Below, piece by piece: positions 54,001-62,141 of a stretch of 64,000 bases of DNA. A program made the translations under genes and the position numbers. The stretch's first letter is position 1. Every line of letters begins with the position of its first letter. The DNA is from Streptomyces tuirus (GTDB taxonomy: Bacteria; Actinomycetota; Actinomycetes; Streptomycetales; Streptomycetaceae). The stretch spans positions 5,883,501-5,947,500 of the forward strand of contig JAGTPG010000002.1 of NCBI GenBank assembly GCA_018195615.1, in the 5' to 3' direction. The notes beneath the pieces were generated by a model. That model was not told where the DNA came from and made no database searches. It saw only the letters and a list, made by a program, of their open reading frames with translations.

Positions 54001-54352
54001 GCAGCCGGGCGACGTCACGGTCGGTGGCGGTCCATGCCAGCGGCAGGACGCGTGGGTCGCGCAGCCCTCGTGCCGTCGCTTCCTCCAGCCACTGATCCTT
54101 GAGGACGAGGGCGAGGTCGTCGGCGAGTGCGCTCGGATTCAGCGGCGGGGGTTCGTGGCGGAAGAAGTCGACCAGCGCGAGGAAGAGCGTGACGATGCCG
54201 ACGAACAGGCTGCCCACCGTGGCCACGGCATTCGAACTCGCTCGGTCGATCAGCATCCAGCCGGCGAGTCCCCCGCACACGGCCGCGACGGCCATGAGAA
54301 GAACACGACGGACAAGTCGCTGCCGGGCTCGTCGCAGTGCGCTCCAGGTCAC
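51044..54352 (-). CDS. Membrane NACHT NTPase with WD40 repeats
   Basis: 1102 residues. Two N-terminal membrane helices (about 17-36 and 43-62) precede a NACHT-type STAND ATPase: Walker A GEPGSGKS (161-168), Walker B VLDGLDEIPESARRS (236-250), and VVVTCRATEYEDL (266-278). About six more membrane helices lie between residues 440 and 690, with another near 761-777. A WD40-like propeller makes up the C-terminus (about 790-1102), ending HTDRVFSLTFSPQGDLLAT and DDETVRLWETG. The layout suggests a membrane-tethered sensor. Related bacterial NACHT proteins act in phage defence; that role here is only an inference. Confidence 0.85.
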   Translation of the reverse strand: MTWSALRRARQRLVRRVLLMAVAAVCGGLAGWMLIDRASSNAVATVGSLFVGIVTLFLALVDFFRHEPPPLNPSALADDLALVLKDQWLEEATARGLRDPRVLPLAWTATDRDVARLPRTANARVLRMRLNGRLDGDFDEAIGRLAAGYDQLPNRRLVAIGEPGSGKSVLAILLTLGLLGAREPGGPVPVLLPASSWDPVREPLDDWIVRALALPHYGGREEIPRVLLGHGLLLPVLDGLDEIPESARRSAIRSINLAIGAERPVVVTCRATEYEDLIRGGAPTLREAPVVEICPVSPGDAVAYLRDVDWPAGTDWTPVYAHLRAARHGPVAAALSTPLMVTSARLVYQRLADLDPTELLDSTRFDCQYSVEQHITDKLIDAAYAPDPRLPDAERSGGRWSAGQAREWLTFLARYLHDHRERDLAWWRMSERLLSPWFPPALGVAAGLLLGIGCVAWIVGTDVTKEYAVLPVIAGSIGGGFALLSTIVWYAAPHPLPGRLSFSVQGSWGRLRHGFRIGARLTALAVAPLLVGVTSVAALDEWKYTYTADELYYEMFAVGLSLMLVIGLALAAHNWLNAPPHHATQVSPTNSLAQDRGSAVAGAAVAGCMVAATGLMGWYAGLLSGAWLHREVNDWTGWPEARNVALLAAGKWDAMFDSLSGEAPVWIGLTIVLPGTVFALLLLLTRAWPRFLVVRLFLAARRRLPLRLMGFLADARRRGLLRQSGGAYQFRHVRLQETLAGRPLYGDGPRTGTGDRTVRRRVVLVAGAMTVTTVAFSNRKRDQSLKVWSSSPFPSTLAFHPGSRARLFIGSYYGSVWRWDHEERPPLREHLIREAPKAEPTVSCLVHHPSRPLLVLSDGDSTEVRSTGDGALLKRLLEKTMTASDLAFSPSGHLLVASDGEVMRLWTPGADGSFTGTPVSRKAAHGAGGYSSLLFDPDASQPIALDDTGRVWRYSADSLEPEKGPLASAHEKKTRDTFSGLAAGWRNGLLAFIRIDYDSDLCHVGLWTRTGPLSPWSETPWTRKAYSVAVHPVAPFLVTSDQHGPDVHVWHYTGGSPVYIRTLKGHTDRVFSLTFSPQGDLLATISDDETVRLWETGDWLRR

Positions 54353-54404
54353 GGCAGCATGGTGGGCTGCCGGTGTCCGCGACGTGCGGGAGAGTGCGTG
54401 GACG

Positions 54405-55570
54405 TCACCCCAACGGGTGCCCGATCAGCATCGCCGGTGCCCCCGCGACCCGGGTCAGGAACACCGTGGCCGCGTGCGGGCCCTGGGGCTTGACCTTCTT
54501 GCGGAGTTCCTCCGGCTCGACCGCCGAGCCCCGCTTCTTCACGGTGAGGTTGCCGACCCCGCGCTCCCGCAGCAGGGCCTTCAGTTTCTTGACGTTGAAG
54601 GGGAGGTGGTCGGTGATCTCGTAGGCGGTGGCGTACGGGGTCGGGCGAAGTGCGTCGGACGTGACGTACGCGATGGTCGCGTCGAGGAGGCCGCCATCGA
54701 CCTCGTCGGCCACCTCGGCGACGAGGTGGGCGCGGATGACGGCGCCGTCGGGCTCGTACAGGTAGCGGCCGGGCGGGCGGACGTCCGGATCGGGCAGGCC
54801 GCGGGAGAGCAGGGTGCGAGGGCCCGGCAGCAGGGTGGCCCGTACCGCGCCCGGCTCGGTGCCGAACCACAGCACCGCCTCCTTCACATCACCGCCGTCG
54901 GAGATCCACTCGGCCTCGGCGTCCTCGGGAACCGCCTCGTGCGGGACGCCGGGGGCGATCTTCAGCGCGGCGGCGCGGGGAGCGCGGCGGGCGGCGGACA
55001 CCGCCCAGGACAGGGGTGGCGAGTACGCCTCCGGGTCGAAGATCCGGCCGCGGCCGCCGCGCCTGGCGGGGTCGACGAACACCGCGTCGTGACCGGCCGT
55101 GTCCACCTCCGCCACATTCGCCTGCCGCACCTCGATCAGGTCGGCCAGCCCCAGCGCGTCGGCGTTCGCCCGTGCCGCCGTGGCGGTCTGCGGGTCCCGG
55201 TCCACGGCCAGGACCCGGATCCCGGTACGGGCCAGCGCGATCGCGTCGCCCCCGATGCCGCAGCACAGGTCGGCGACCGAGGTCACGCCCAGCTCCGCGA
55301 GCCGCCGCGCCCGGTAGGCCGCCACGCTCGCCCGGGTCGACTGCTCCACCCCGTTCGGCGTGAAGAACATCCGCCCCGCGTCCTCGGCCCCGAACTTCGC
55401 CACCGCGCGCTGCCGCAGCCGCGCCTGGCCCAGCGCCGCCGACACCAGCTCGGCCGGGTGCTCCCGCCGCAACCGGGTCGCGACGGCCAGCTCCCGCGCC
55501 GGGTCGGTGTCCCGCACCTCCTGGAGGAGGGCACGGCCTTCGGGGTGAGGAGGAGGGCGAGGTCGTTCAC
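54405..55570 (-). CDS. Class I SAM-dependent methyltransferase with THUMP-like domain (frameshifted near its start)
   Basis: About 388 residues when corrected. GTG 55570 starts VNDLALLLTPEGRALLQEV; one base is missing at 55541. The catalytic domain has VADLCCGIGGDAIALARTG (SAM motif I), VLAVDRDPQTATAARANAD, and AVFVDPARRGGRGRIFDP, a DPxRR-type active motif. The C-terminal part (from about residue 300) has AYEITDHLPFNVKKLKALL and GVGNLTVKKRG, a THUMP-like domain. Likely substrate is RNA; the target is not known. Confidence 0.88.
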
Positions 55571-55688
55571 CGGATCATTGTCGGCCACGGCGTCATGCGG
55601 GAGGTGTGTGGGCCAGTCGGTGGACGGTGTGCCCACGGTCGCGGTGTCGGGGTGGTTCCGAGGCGGTCGGCTGCGAGGATCCGGCACC

Positions 55689-56611
55689 ATGCGAGCAGTC
55701 GTACAAAATGATAAAAGTCGGACCTCTGGCGGTGTACGGATCGGCCTCGTCGTGCTCGCCCTCGCCGCCATCGCCTCGGGCTGCGCGCAGGGCGGCAGCG
55801 ACCGGGTCCCGCCGGCCGGCGGCCAGCAGCCCCTCGACGTGCCCGCGGCCCGCGCGCTCGACTCCTACGCCTCCAGACTGCGCGCCGCGCACGCCGCCCG
55901 GGTCGCCGCCGCCCGCAGCTGGGGGCTGAAGAAGGTCCCGCTCACCGCCCCTCCCGCCCCGCGAGGAAACCGAGGATCAGGACCCGCGAGGGCTTCGAGG
56001 TGGCCGGCCACCGGAGACTGGCCCTCCCGCCCGTCTTCACCACCATCCCCACCCGGAACAAGGTCGTCTTCCTGACCATCGACGACGGCGCCGAGAAGGA
56101 CCCGGCGTTCCTGCGGATGATGAGCGAGCTGAAGATCCCGTACAGCGCCTTCCTCAGCGGCTACCTGGTCAAGGACGACTACCGCTACTTCGAGAAGATG
56201 CAGGACAGGGGAGTGGTCCTGAACAACCACACCCTCCGCCACCGCTACCTCCCGGGCCTGTCGTACCGCGCGCAGAAACGCGAGATCTGCGGCATGCAGC
56301 GCCTCATCGAACGGCGCTACGGCACCCGCCCCACCCTCTTCCGCCCGCCCTACGGCAGCTACGACAGGGCGACCCTGCGCGCCGCCAAGTACTGCGGCAT
56401 CGAGTACGCCCCCCTCTGGAACGAGGAGGTCTTCGTCGACCACTGGGAGTACCGCGAGGGCGACCGGGAACTGCGCCCGGGCGACATCGTCCTCTCCCAC
56501 TTCCGGGGCCGCGACCACTGGAAGGGCACGATGCCGGACATGATCCGCCGCTTCCTGAACAAGGTCACGGCCGAGGGGTACGCGGTGGGGCGGCTGGAGG
56601 ACTACCTGTGA
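55689..56611 (+). CDS. Polysaccharide deacetylase, lipoprotein (frameshifted)
   Basis: Corrected length about 307 residues. The lipobox is AIASGC with Cys as the acyl-anchor site. One C is missing from 55957-55960, in TAPPAPARKPRI. The NodB domain has VVFLTIDDGAEKDPAF (motif 1, TxDDG), LNNHTLRHRYLPG (motif 2, HxxxH) and FRPPYGSYDRATL (motif 3). Catalytic Asp and both metal His are intact. It probably deacetylates a wall or surface polysaccharide outside the cell. A paralogue overlaps its end. Confidence 0.88.
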
Positions 56612-57344
56612 GGCTGCGGGCACCCGCAACCGTGGTGTGCGCGGGGGTGATCCTGCTGGCCGGTTGCGCCGGGGGCGCGGGGGAGCGGGTGCGGGCGGAC
56701 GGCCGGGGCAGTCTCCGGCGCACGCGTCGCGCCTCGATCGGAACCCGGACCGAGCGGGCCTCCCGCCCGTCGTGGACCACGTCCCCACCCGCGGCCGGGT
56801 CGTCTTCCTGACCTACGACGACGGCGCCGAACGCGACCCCCGCTTCGCCGGCCTGATCCGGGAACGGCGGCTTCCGGTCAGCCTGTTCCTCACGGACCGT
56901 GTCGCAGGGCCCGGCTACGGCCAGATCGCCCGGCTCCGCGCGGTCGGCGCGTCCCTCCAGAACCACACCCTCGACCACCCCGCCCTGCGCGGCCTGCCCT
57001 ACGCCGGCCAGCGCGCCGAGATCTGCGGCCAGCAGCACAAACTCCACTCCCGCTTCGGCGTCCGCCCCCACCTCTTCCGCCCGCCCTACGGCACGTACGA
57101 CACGACGACCCTGCACGCCGCCGCCGACTGCGGCATCCGGGCGGTCGTCCTCTGGCGGGCGTCCCTGGGATCCGACGGCGGCCTGACCTACAGCCGCGGC
57201 GCACCCGACCTGCGCCCCGGCGACATCGTCTCCGTGCCGTCGTACGAGTCCGCGCCCCTGACGCTCACGCAACGAACGGCACGGCTGCTGCGCGAGATCG
57301 AGGAGAGAGGGCTGCGGGTGGGGCGGTTGGAGGACCACCTGTGA
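56608..57344 (+). CDS. Polysaccharide deacetylase, second lipoprotein copy (frameshifted)
   Basis: Corrected length about 245 residues from GTG 56608, overlapping the first deacetylase by four bases. Lipobox VILLAGCAGGAG. One G is missing from 56705-56708, in ADGRGQSPAHA. NodB motifs: VVFLTYDDGAERDP, LQNHTLDHPALRG and FRPPYGTYDTTTL. Shares the same order and many residues with the upstream copy, so the pair arose by tandem duplication. GroES follows 191 bases later. Confidence 0.86.
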
Positions 57345-57363
57345 GCCGACGCGCCGCCGGCAA

Positions 57364-57437
57364 TTAGCAGTCCGCTTGACCGAGTGCTAATCACGGTCAT
57401 AGTCTCGGCTCTGGCACTCCCCCCTGGAGAGTGCCAA
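57364..57437 (+). promoter_or_regulatory. Two CIRCE operators and the groES promoter
   Basis: CIRCE 1: TTAGCAGTC (57364-57372), N9, GAGTGCTAA (57382-57390), one mismatch from consensus. Within it, TTGACC (57376-57381) and TAGTCT (57400-57405), 18 bases apart, form the promoter. CIRCE 2: CTGGCACTC (57411-57419), N9, GAGTGCCAA (57429-57437). HrcA is known to bind CIRCE and repress groESL in Streptomyces. Confidence 0.9.
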
Positions 57438-57535
57438 CACAGCGACGGGCAGGTCCGGCACCCGCGACGACGGATCCACCTGGTCGCCACCTCAGACAGT
57501 TAACCCCGTGAGATCTCCGAAGGGGAGGTCGGATC

Positions 57536-57841
57536 GTGACGACCGCCAGCAAGGTTGCCATCAAGCCGCTCGAGGACCGCATCGTGGTCCAGCCGCTGGA
57601 CGCCGAGCAGACCACGGCCTCGGGCCTGGTCATTCCGGACACCGCCAAGGAGAAGCCCCAGGAGGGCGTCGTCCTGGCCGTTGGCCCGGGCCGCATCGAG
57701 GACGGCAAGCGCGTCGAGCTCGACGTCAAGGTCGGTGACGTCGTGCTCTACAGCAAGTACGGCGGCACCGAGGTGAAGTACAACAACGAGGACTACCTCG
57801 TTCTCTCGGCCCGCGACGTCCTCGCGATCGTCGAGAAGTAA
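57536..57841 (+). CDS. groES: Co-chaperonin GroES
   Basis: 101 residues, forms the seven-membered lid on GroEL. Signature: SKVAIKPLEDRIVVQPLDA, the mobile loop region AEQTTASGLVIPDTAKEK and KYGGTEVKYNNEDYLVLS. The GTG start follows GGGGAGGTCGGATC. Regulated by the two CIRCE elements upstream. groEL1 follows after 114 bases. Confidence 0.97.
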   Translation: MTTASKVAIKPLEDRIVVQPLDAEQTTASGLVIPDTAKEKPQEGVVLAVGPGRIEDGKRVELDVKVGDVVLYSKYGGTEVKYNNEDYLVLSARDVLAIVEK

Positions 57842-57865
57842 TTCACCCAAGCACATTGCTTTGAG

Positions 57866-57916
57866 CTGCGCCCCTGGCCCCCGCGACCCACAAGAAGCCG
57901 GGCGCCCGGGGCGCAG
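57866..57916 (+). terminator. Hairpin between groES and groEL1
   Basis: CTGCGCCCC (57866-57874) pairs perfectly with GGGGCGCAG (57908-57916), with extra GGC/GCC pairing inside. It may act as an attenuator or stabilise the groES mRNA. The downstream gene has its own ribosome binding site. Confidence 0.4.
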
Positions 57917-57955
57917 TGCCGTTAACCCAGATTCCGGAAGAGGGCTCACGCTCCC

Positions 57956-59581
57956 ATGGCGAAGATCCTGAAGTTCGACGAGGACGCCCGTCGCGCCCTC
58001 GAGCGCGGCGTCAACAAGCTCGCCGACACGGTCAAGGTGACGATCGGCCCCAAGGGCCGCAACGTCGTCATCGACAAGAAGTTCGGCGCCCCCACCATCA
58101 CCAACGACGGTGTCACGATCGCCCGCGAGGTCGAGATCGAGGACCCGTACGAGAACCTCGGCGCGCAGCTGGTCAAGGAGGTGGCGACCAAGACCAACGA
58201 CATCGCGGGTGACGGTACGACCACCGCGACCGTGCTCGCCCAGGCGCTGGTGCGCGAGGGCCTGAAGAACGTCGCCGCCGGTGCCTCCCCGGCGCTGCTG
58301 AAGAAGGGCATCGACGCGGCCGTCGCCGCCGTGTCCGAGGACCTGCTGTCCTCCGCCCGCCCGATCGACGAGAAGTCCGACATCGCCGCCGTCGCCGCGC
58401 TGTCCGCCCAGGACCAGCAGGTCGGCGAGCTCATCGCCGAGGCGATGGACAAGGTCGGCAAGGACGGTGTCATCACCGTCGAGGAGTCCAACACCTTCGG
58501 TCTGGAGCTGGACTTCACCGAGGGCATGGCCTTCGACAAGGGCTACCTGTCGCCGTACTTCGTGACGGACCAGGAGCGCATGGAAGCCGTCCTGGACGAC
58601 CCGTACGTCCTCATCACGCAGGGCAAGATCTCCGCCATCGCGGACCTCCTGCCGCTGCTGGAGAAGGTCATCCAGTCCAACTCCTCCAAGCCGCTGCTGA
58701 TCATCGCCGAGGACGTCGACGGCGAGGCGCTGTCCACCCTCGTGGTGAACAAGATCCGCGGCACCTTCAACGCCGTCGCGGTGAAGGCCCCCGGCTTCGG
58801 CGACCGCCGCAAGGCGATGCTCCAGGACATGGCCGTCCTCACGGGCGCCACGGTCGTCTCCGAGGAGGTCGGCCTCAAGCTCGACCAGGTCGGTCTGGAC
58901 GTCCTCGGCTCCGCCCGCCGTATCACCGTCACCAAGGACGACACCACGATCGTCGACGGCGCCGGCAAGAAGGACGAGGTCGAGGGCCGCGTCGCGCAGA
59001 TCAAGGCCGAGATCGAGACCACCGACTCCGACTGGGACCGCGAGAAGCTTCAGGAGCGCCTCGCGAAGCTGGCCGGCGGCGTGTGCGTCATCCGCGTGGG
59101 TGCCGCCACCGAGGTCGAGCTGAAGGAGCGCAAGCACCGTCTGGAGGACGCCATCTCCGCGACCCGCGCCGCGGTCGAGGAGGGCATCGTCTCCGGTGGT
59201 GGCTCCGCCCTGGTCCACGCCTCCAAGGTGCTCGAGGGCAGCCTGGACAAGTCCGGCGACGAGGCCACCGGTGTCGCGGTCGTCCGCAACGCCGTCGTCG
59301 AGCCGCTGCGCTGGATCGCGGAGAACGCGGGCCTCGAGGGCTACGTCATCGTCTCCAAGGTCAAGGAGCTGGAGAAGGGCAACGGCTACAACGCCGCCAC
59401 CGGCGAGTACGGCGACCTGGTCAAGGCCGGCGTCATCGACCCGGTGAAGGTCACCCGCTCCGCCCTGGAGAACGCCGCCTCCATCGCCTCCCTCCTCCTC
59501 ACGACCGAGACCCTGGTCGTCGAGAAGAAGGAAGAGGAGGAGCCGGCCGCCGCGGGCCACGGCCACGGCCACGCCCACTGA
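57956..59581 (+). CDS. groEL1: Chaperonin GroEL1
   Basis: 541 residues, the folding chaperonin that works with GroES. Features: DVRRAL-like DARRALERGVNKLADTVKV, ATP site NDIAGDGTTTATVLAQALV, and GGGSALVHASKVL. The C-terminus is EEPAAAGHGHGHAH, His-rich instead of the GGM tail. That tail marks the actinobacterial GroEL1 paralogue encoded beside groES. Codon bias is very strong. Ends before a hairpin terminator. Confidence 0.97.
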   Translation: MAKILKFDEDARRALERGVNKLADTVKVTIGPKGRNVVIDKKFGAPTITNDGVTIAREVEIEDPYENLGAQLVKEVATKTNDIAGDGTTTATVLAQALVREGLKNVAAGASPALLKKGIDAAVAAVSEDLLSSARPIDEKSDIAAVAALSAQDQQVGELIAEAMDKVGKDGVITVEESNTFGLELDFTEGMAFDKGYLSPYFVTDQERMEAVLDDPYVLITQGKISAIADLLPLLEKVIQSNSSKPLLIIAEDVDGEALSTLVVNKIRGTFNAVAVKAPGFGDRRKAMLQDMAVLTGATVVSEEVGLKLDQVGLDVLGSARRITVTKDDTTIVDGAGKKDEVEGRVAQIKAEIETTDSDWDREKLQERLAKLAGGVCVIRVGAATEVELKERKHRLEDAISATRAAVEEGIVSGGGSALVHASKVLEGSLDKSGDEATGVAVVRNAVVEPLRWIAENAGLEGYVIVSKVKELEKGNGYNAATGEYGDLVKAGVIDPVKVTRSALENAASIASLLLTTETLVVEKKEEEEPAAAGHGHGHAH

Positions 59582-59599
59582 GGCACCGGCCTCGTCAGC

Positions 59600-59636
59600 G
59601 AAGCCCCCGTTCCGCCCAGTGCGGTACGGGGGCTTC
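59600..59636 (+). terminator. Terminator hairpin after groEL1
   Basis: A 16-base arm (59600-59615) pairs with 59621-59636 with one mismatch and a five-base loop. It also faces the convergent SnoaL-like gene, so it may end both transcripts. Confidence 0.7.
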
Positions 59637-59653
59637 TCCCGTGTGCGGGTGCC

Positions 59654-60361
59654 TCACAGCTCCAGCGGGTCCAGCGCCCCGAGCTGCTGCATCAGCCCCA
59701 GCCGGTCGTACTCCCACCAGCCCTCGGCGATCTTCCCGTCCGGCGTGCACCGGTGGACGGTCGTCCCGGTCATGGTGACGTCCTTCCCGGTCGGCGGAAT
59801 CCCGAGGAATTCGCCCTTGTGGTGCCCACTCCAGGTCCACCGGGTGCACACCCGGTCGCCCTGGGCGATCTGGTCCTCGATCGTGAACGAGAAGTCGAAC
59901 CCGCCCCGCCACACCTCCACCTCACGCCGCACCGCGTCCAGCCCGATGACGTCCTGCACGTTGGCCGGGTCGTGGTCGTGGTAGTCCTCGATGAACACGT
60001 CGTTGAACGGGGGCGCGTCGCCCTGCCCGGCCGCGAGCTCGAAGAACCTGCGCGCGGTGGCCGCGTACAGCTGCTCGTCCCGCACCACGTCCAGATCCGT
60101 GAAGGTGGGCTCCTCGTCGCAGAGCGCGACCATCTCCCGGAAGATCCGGTCGGTCTCCGGAAGCCCGGAGTTCCGCATCGCCTCCTCGTACGACGGGAAC
60201 TCCACGATCTCGACGACGTGCGTGGCGTCGGCCCGGTCCTTCGCCACCACACTGTGCGTCGCGGTCCGCTTCCCCTTGGTCTGTTCGACCCACCTGTCCA
60301 TCAGCCGGTTCATCTCGTCGAGCCGACTGGTCCTGCATTCGATGAGCTGTACGAAGGTCAT
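59654..60361 (-). CDS. SnoaL-like ester cyclase family protein
   Basis: 235 residues. The N-terminal ~95 residues form a ferredoxin-like part (FVQLIECRTSRLDEMNRL, VVEIVEFPSYEEAM). The C-terminal part resembles SnoaL-like cyclases: ARRFFELAAGQGDAPPFND, YHDHDPANVQDVIG, TRWTWSGHHKGEFLGIPPT and AEGWWEYDRLGLMQQL. The exact substrate is unknown; the fold is used in polyketide cyclisation and other reactions. Convergent with groEL1. Confidence 0.8.
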   Translation of the reverse strand: MTFVQLIECRTSRLDEMNRLMDRWVEQTKGKRTATHSVVAKDRADATHVVEIVEFPSYEEAMRNSGLPETDRIFREMVALCDEEPTFTDLDVVRDEQLYAATARRFFELAAGQGDAPPFNDVFIEDYHDHDPANVQDVIGLDAVRREVEVWRGGFDFSFTIEDQIAQGDRVCTRWTWSGHHKGEFLGIPPTGKDVTMTGTTVHRCTPDGKIAEGWWEYDRLGLMQQLGALDPLEL

Positions 60362-60472
60362 GGCCTCGCCTCCGGCCCCCCTGGGTCCGGCTGAACAAGT
60401 CCATTGTCACAAGAGGGACGTCCGGGTGCCTCCCGTCTGCGGACGAGGGGGAGCCGGGCCGGCCGGTCTGCC

Positions 60473-61246
60473 CTACTGCGGCCCGTACTTCCGCCCCGTC
60501 CGCGACGAAATGGCCCCGAGCATCCCCCGCGGCACCAGCTTCGTCGCCCCCATCAGCGCCTTGTACCGCGGGTCCGGGATGGACAGCGTCCTGCCCCGGG
60601 CCAGGTCGTGCAGTGCCGCCGCCACCAGCTTGTCCGCGTCGAGCCACATCCAGCCCGGGATGTTGTCCGTGCCCATGCCGGCCCGCTCGTGGAACTCGGT
60701 GCGCACGAAGCCGGGGCACAGCGCCATCAGCCGCACGCCGCTGCCGGCCAGATCACGCGCCGCGCCCTGGGTGAACTGCACGACCCAGGCCTTGGACGCG
60801 CCGTAGGTGCCGCGGGGAACGAACGCGGCCACCGACGCGACGTTGACGACGCCGCCGCGCCCGCGCTCGCGCATCGCCTCGGCCGCCGCCGACGTCAGCC
60901 GCAGCACGGCCTCGCAGTGCACCTTCAGCATCCGCAGCTCGTCCGCCATGGAGACGTCGAGGTAGCGGCCCTTGTTGCCGAAGCCGGCGTTGTTGATCAG
61001 GAGGTCGACGGGGTTCCTGCGGTCGCCGAGCCGGTCGGCCACCGTCTCGATGCCCTTGTCCTCGGCCAGGTCGGCCGTCAGCACCTCCGCCTCGATGCCG
61101 TGCCGGTCGTGCAGCTCGGTCGCCTGTTCCCGCAGCCGTTTGGTGTCGCGGGCCACCAGCACCAGGCTGTGCCCGTCGGCCGCCAGTCGCCGCGCGAACG
61201 CGGCCCCGATGCCTGCCGTCGATCCCGTAATCAGAGCCGTTGTCAT
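60473..61246 (-). CDS. Short-chain dehydrogenase/reductase
   Basis: 257 residues, Rossmann fold. NAD(P)-binding TGSTAGIGAAFARRLA, NNAGFGNKGRYLDV, catalytic Ser in VVNVASVAAFVPRG and YGASK (Tyr-Ala-Ser-Lys). The Arg in VARDTKRLRE favours NADPH. Substrate not predictable. It starts MTTALITGSTAGI. It is followed by the SnoaL-like gene in the same direction. Confidence 0.92.
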   Translation of the reverse strand: MTTALITGSTAGIGAAFARRLAADGHSLVLVARDTKRLREQATELHDRHGIEAEVLTADLAEDKGIETVADRLGDRRNPVDLLINNAGFGNKGRYLDVSMADELRMLKVHCEAVLRLTSAAAEAMRERGRGGVVNVASVAAFVPRGTYGASKAWVVQFTQGAARDLAGSGVRLMALCPGFVRTEFHERAGMGTDNIPGWMWLDADKLVAAALHDLARGRTLSIPDPRYKALMGATKLVPRGMLGAISSRTGRKYGPQ

Positions 61247-61392
61247 GGCAGAAGGTTAGTGACCTGGACTGACTGCGTCCGCTTCCGATCGGGGCAGTCC
61301 CTGGTGAAGGGTCCGTGGAGACCACCGGCCGGGTGAGCCGAGCGTGGCCGCTCCTGGTGAAGGGCAGGCAGGCGAGAGTGGGTGAACCGCCG

Positions 61393-62060
61393 TCAGGCCC
61401 CGTGCTTCTCCACGTACTCGCGTGCCTGCCGCAGGGCCTCGGGGTGCAGCGCCTCGCCCGCCACCAGCAGTCGCGGCAGCAGCGTCCGCTCGGTGGTCAC
61501 CGCCCGGAACTGGAGGGCCACCGTCACGTCGTGGTCCGGCCGGTGCGCTATCTCGACGGGGTCGCCCGCCCGTATCTCACCGGGTTCGATCACCCGCAGA
61601 TACGCCCCGGGCGCGCCCCGCTGCGTGAACCGCCTCACCCAGCCCTTCTCGTCCAGATGGCCCTGGAACGTGCGGCACGGGATCCGCCCGCAGGTCACCT
61701 CCAGCACCACCGCGGGCCCGACGCGCCAGCGCTCGCCGATCCGCGCGCCGGACACGTCGAGGCCCTCGGTCGTGAGGTTCTCGCCGAACGCCCCGTGTGC
61801 CAGCGAGCGGCCCAGCTCGCGCTCCCACGCGTCCAGGTCCTCACGCGCCATCGCGTACACCGCCTGGTCGTTGCCGCCGTGGTGCTCCAGCTTGCACACC
61901 GCGTCCCCGGCCAGCCCGCTTCCCCCGACGCCCTTGGGCCCGGGGCCGACACCCGCACGGGCCCGTCCACCGGCCGCTTGTCGATCCCGGTCACGCCCTC
62001 CGGGTTGTCCGTGTACGGCACGTGCTCGGCGCGGCCCAGATTCACTGACAGAAGCTTCAT
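61393..62060 (-). CDS. MOSC domain protein (frameshifted)
   Basis: 222 residues when corrected, from ATG 62060 (MKLLSVNLGRAEHVPYTDN). One base is missing at 61936-61938, in SAPGPKGVGGSG. The MOSC core has LAGDAVCKLEHHGGNDQAV, FGENLTTEGLDVS, and the conserved Cys in GRIPCRTFQGHLD. MOSC proteins are sulfur-transferase-like relatives of the MoCo sulfurase C-terminus, often involved in N-hydroxylated base reduction. Divergent from the LysR gene. Confidence 0.88.
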
Positions 62061-62082
62061 GCCCGCACGGTAGGGGAGCGGA

Positions 62083-62128
62083 CCTCAAAGCGTCGACGCA
62101 TTATTCGGGGTGTACCTCAAAGGGTCGC
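62083..62128. promoter_or_regulatory. Direct repeats in the MOSC-lysR intergenic region
   Basis: ACCTCAAAGCGTCG (62083-62096) and ACCTCAAAGGGTCG (62115-62128) differ at one position and are 32 bases apart, with a weaker CCTCGAAGGGT just before the lysR start. They are candidate binding sites for the LysR protein itself. Confidence 0.45.
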
Positions 62129-62141
62129 TTATCCTCGAAGG

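Noticed and set aside
2382..61938. Programmed ribosomal frameshifting in rpsJ, rplE, glmS and others
   Set aside because: No slippery heptamers or pseudoknots, too many unrelated genes, and the same one-base loss in each. Error is the simpler reason.
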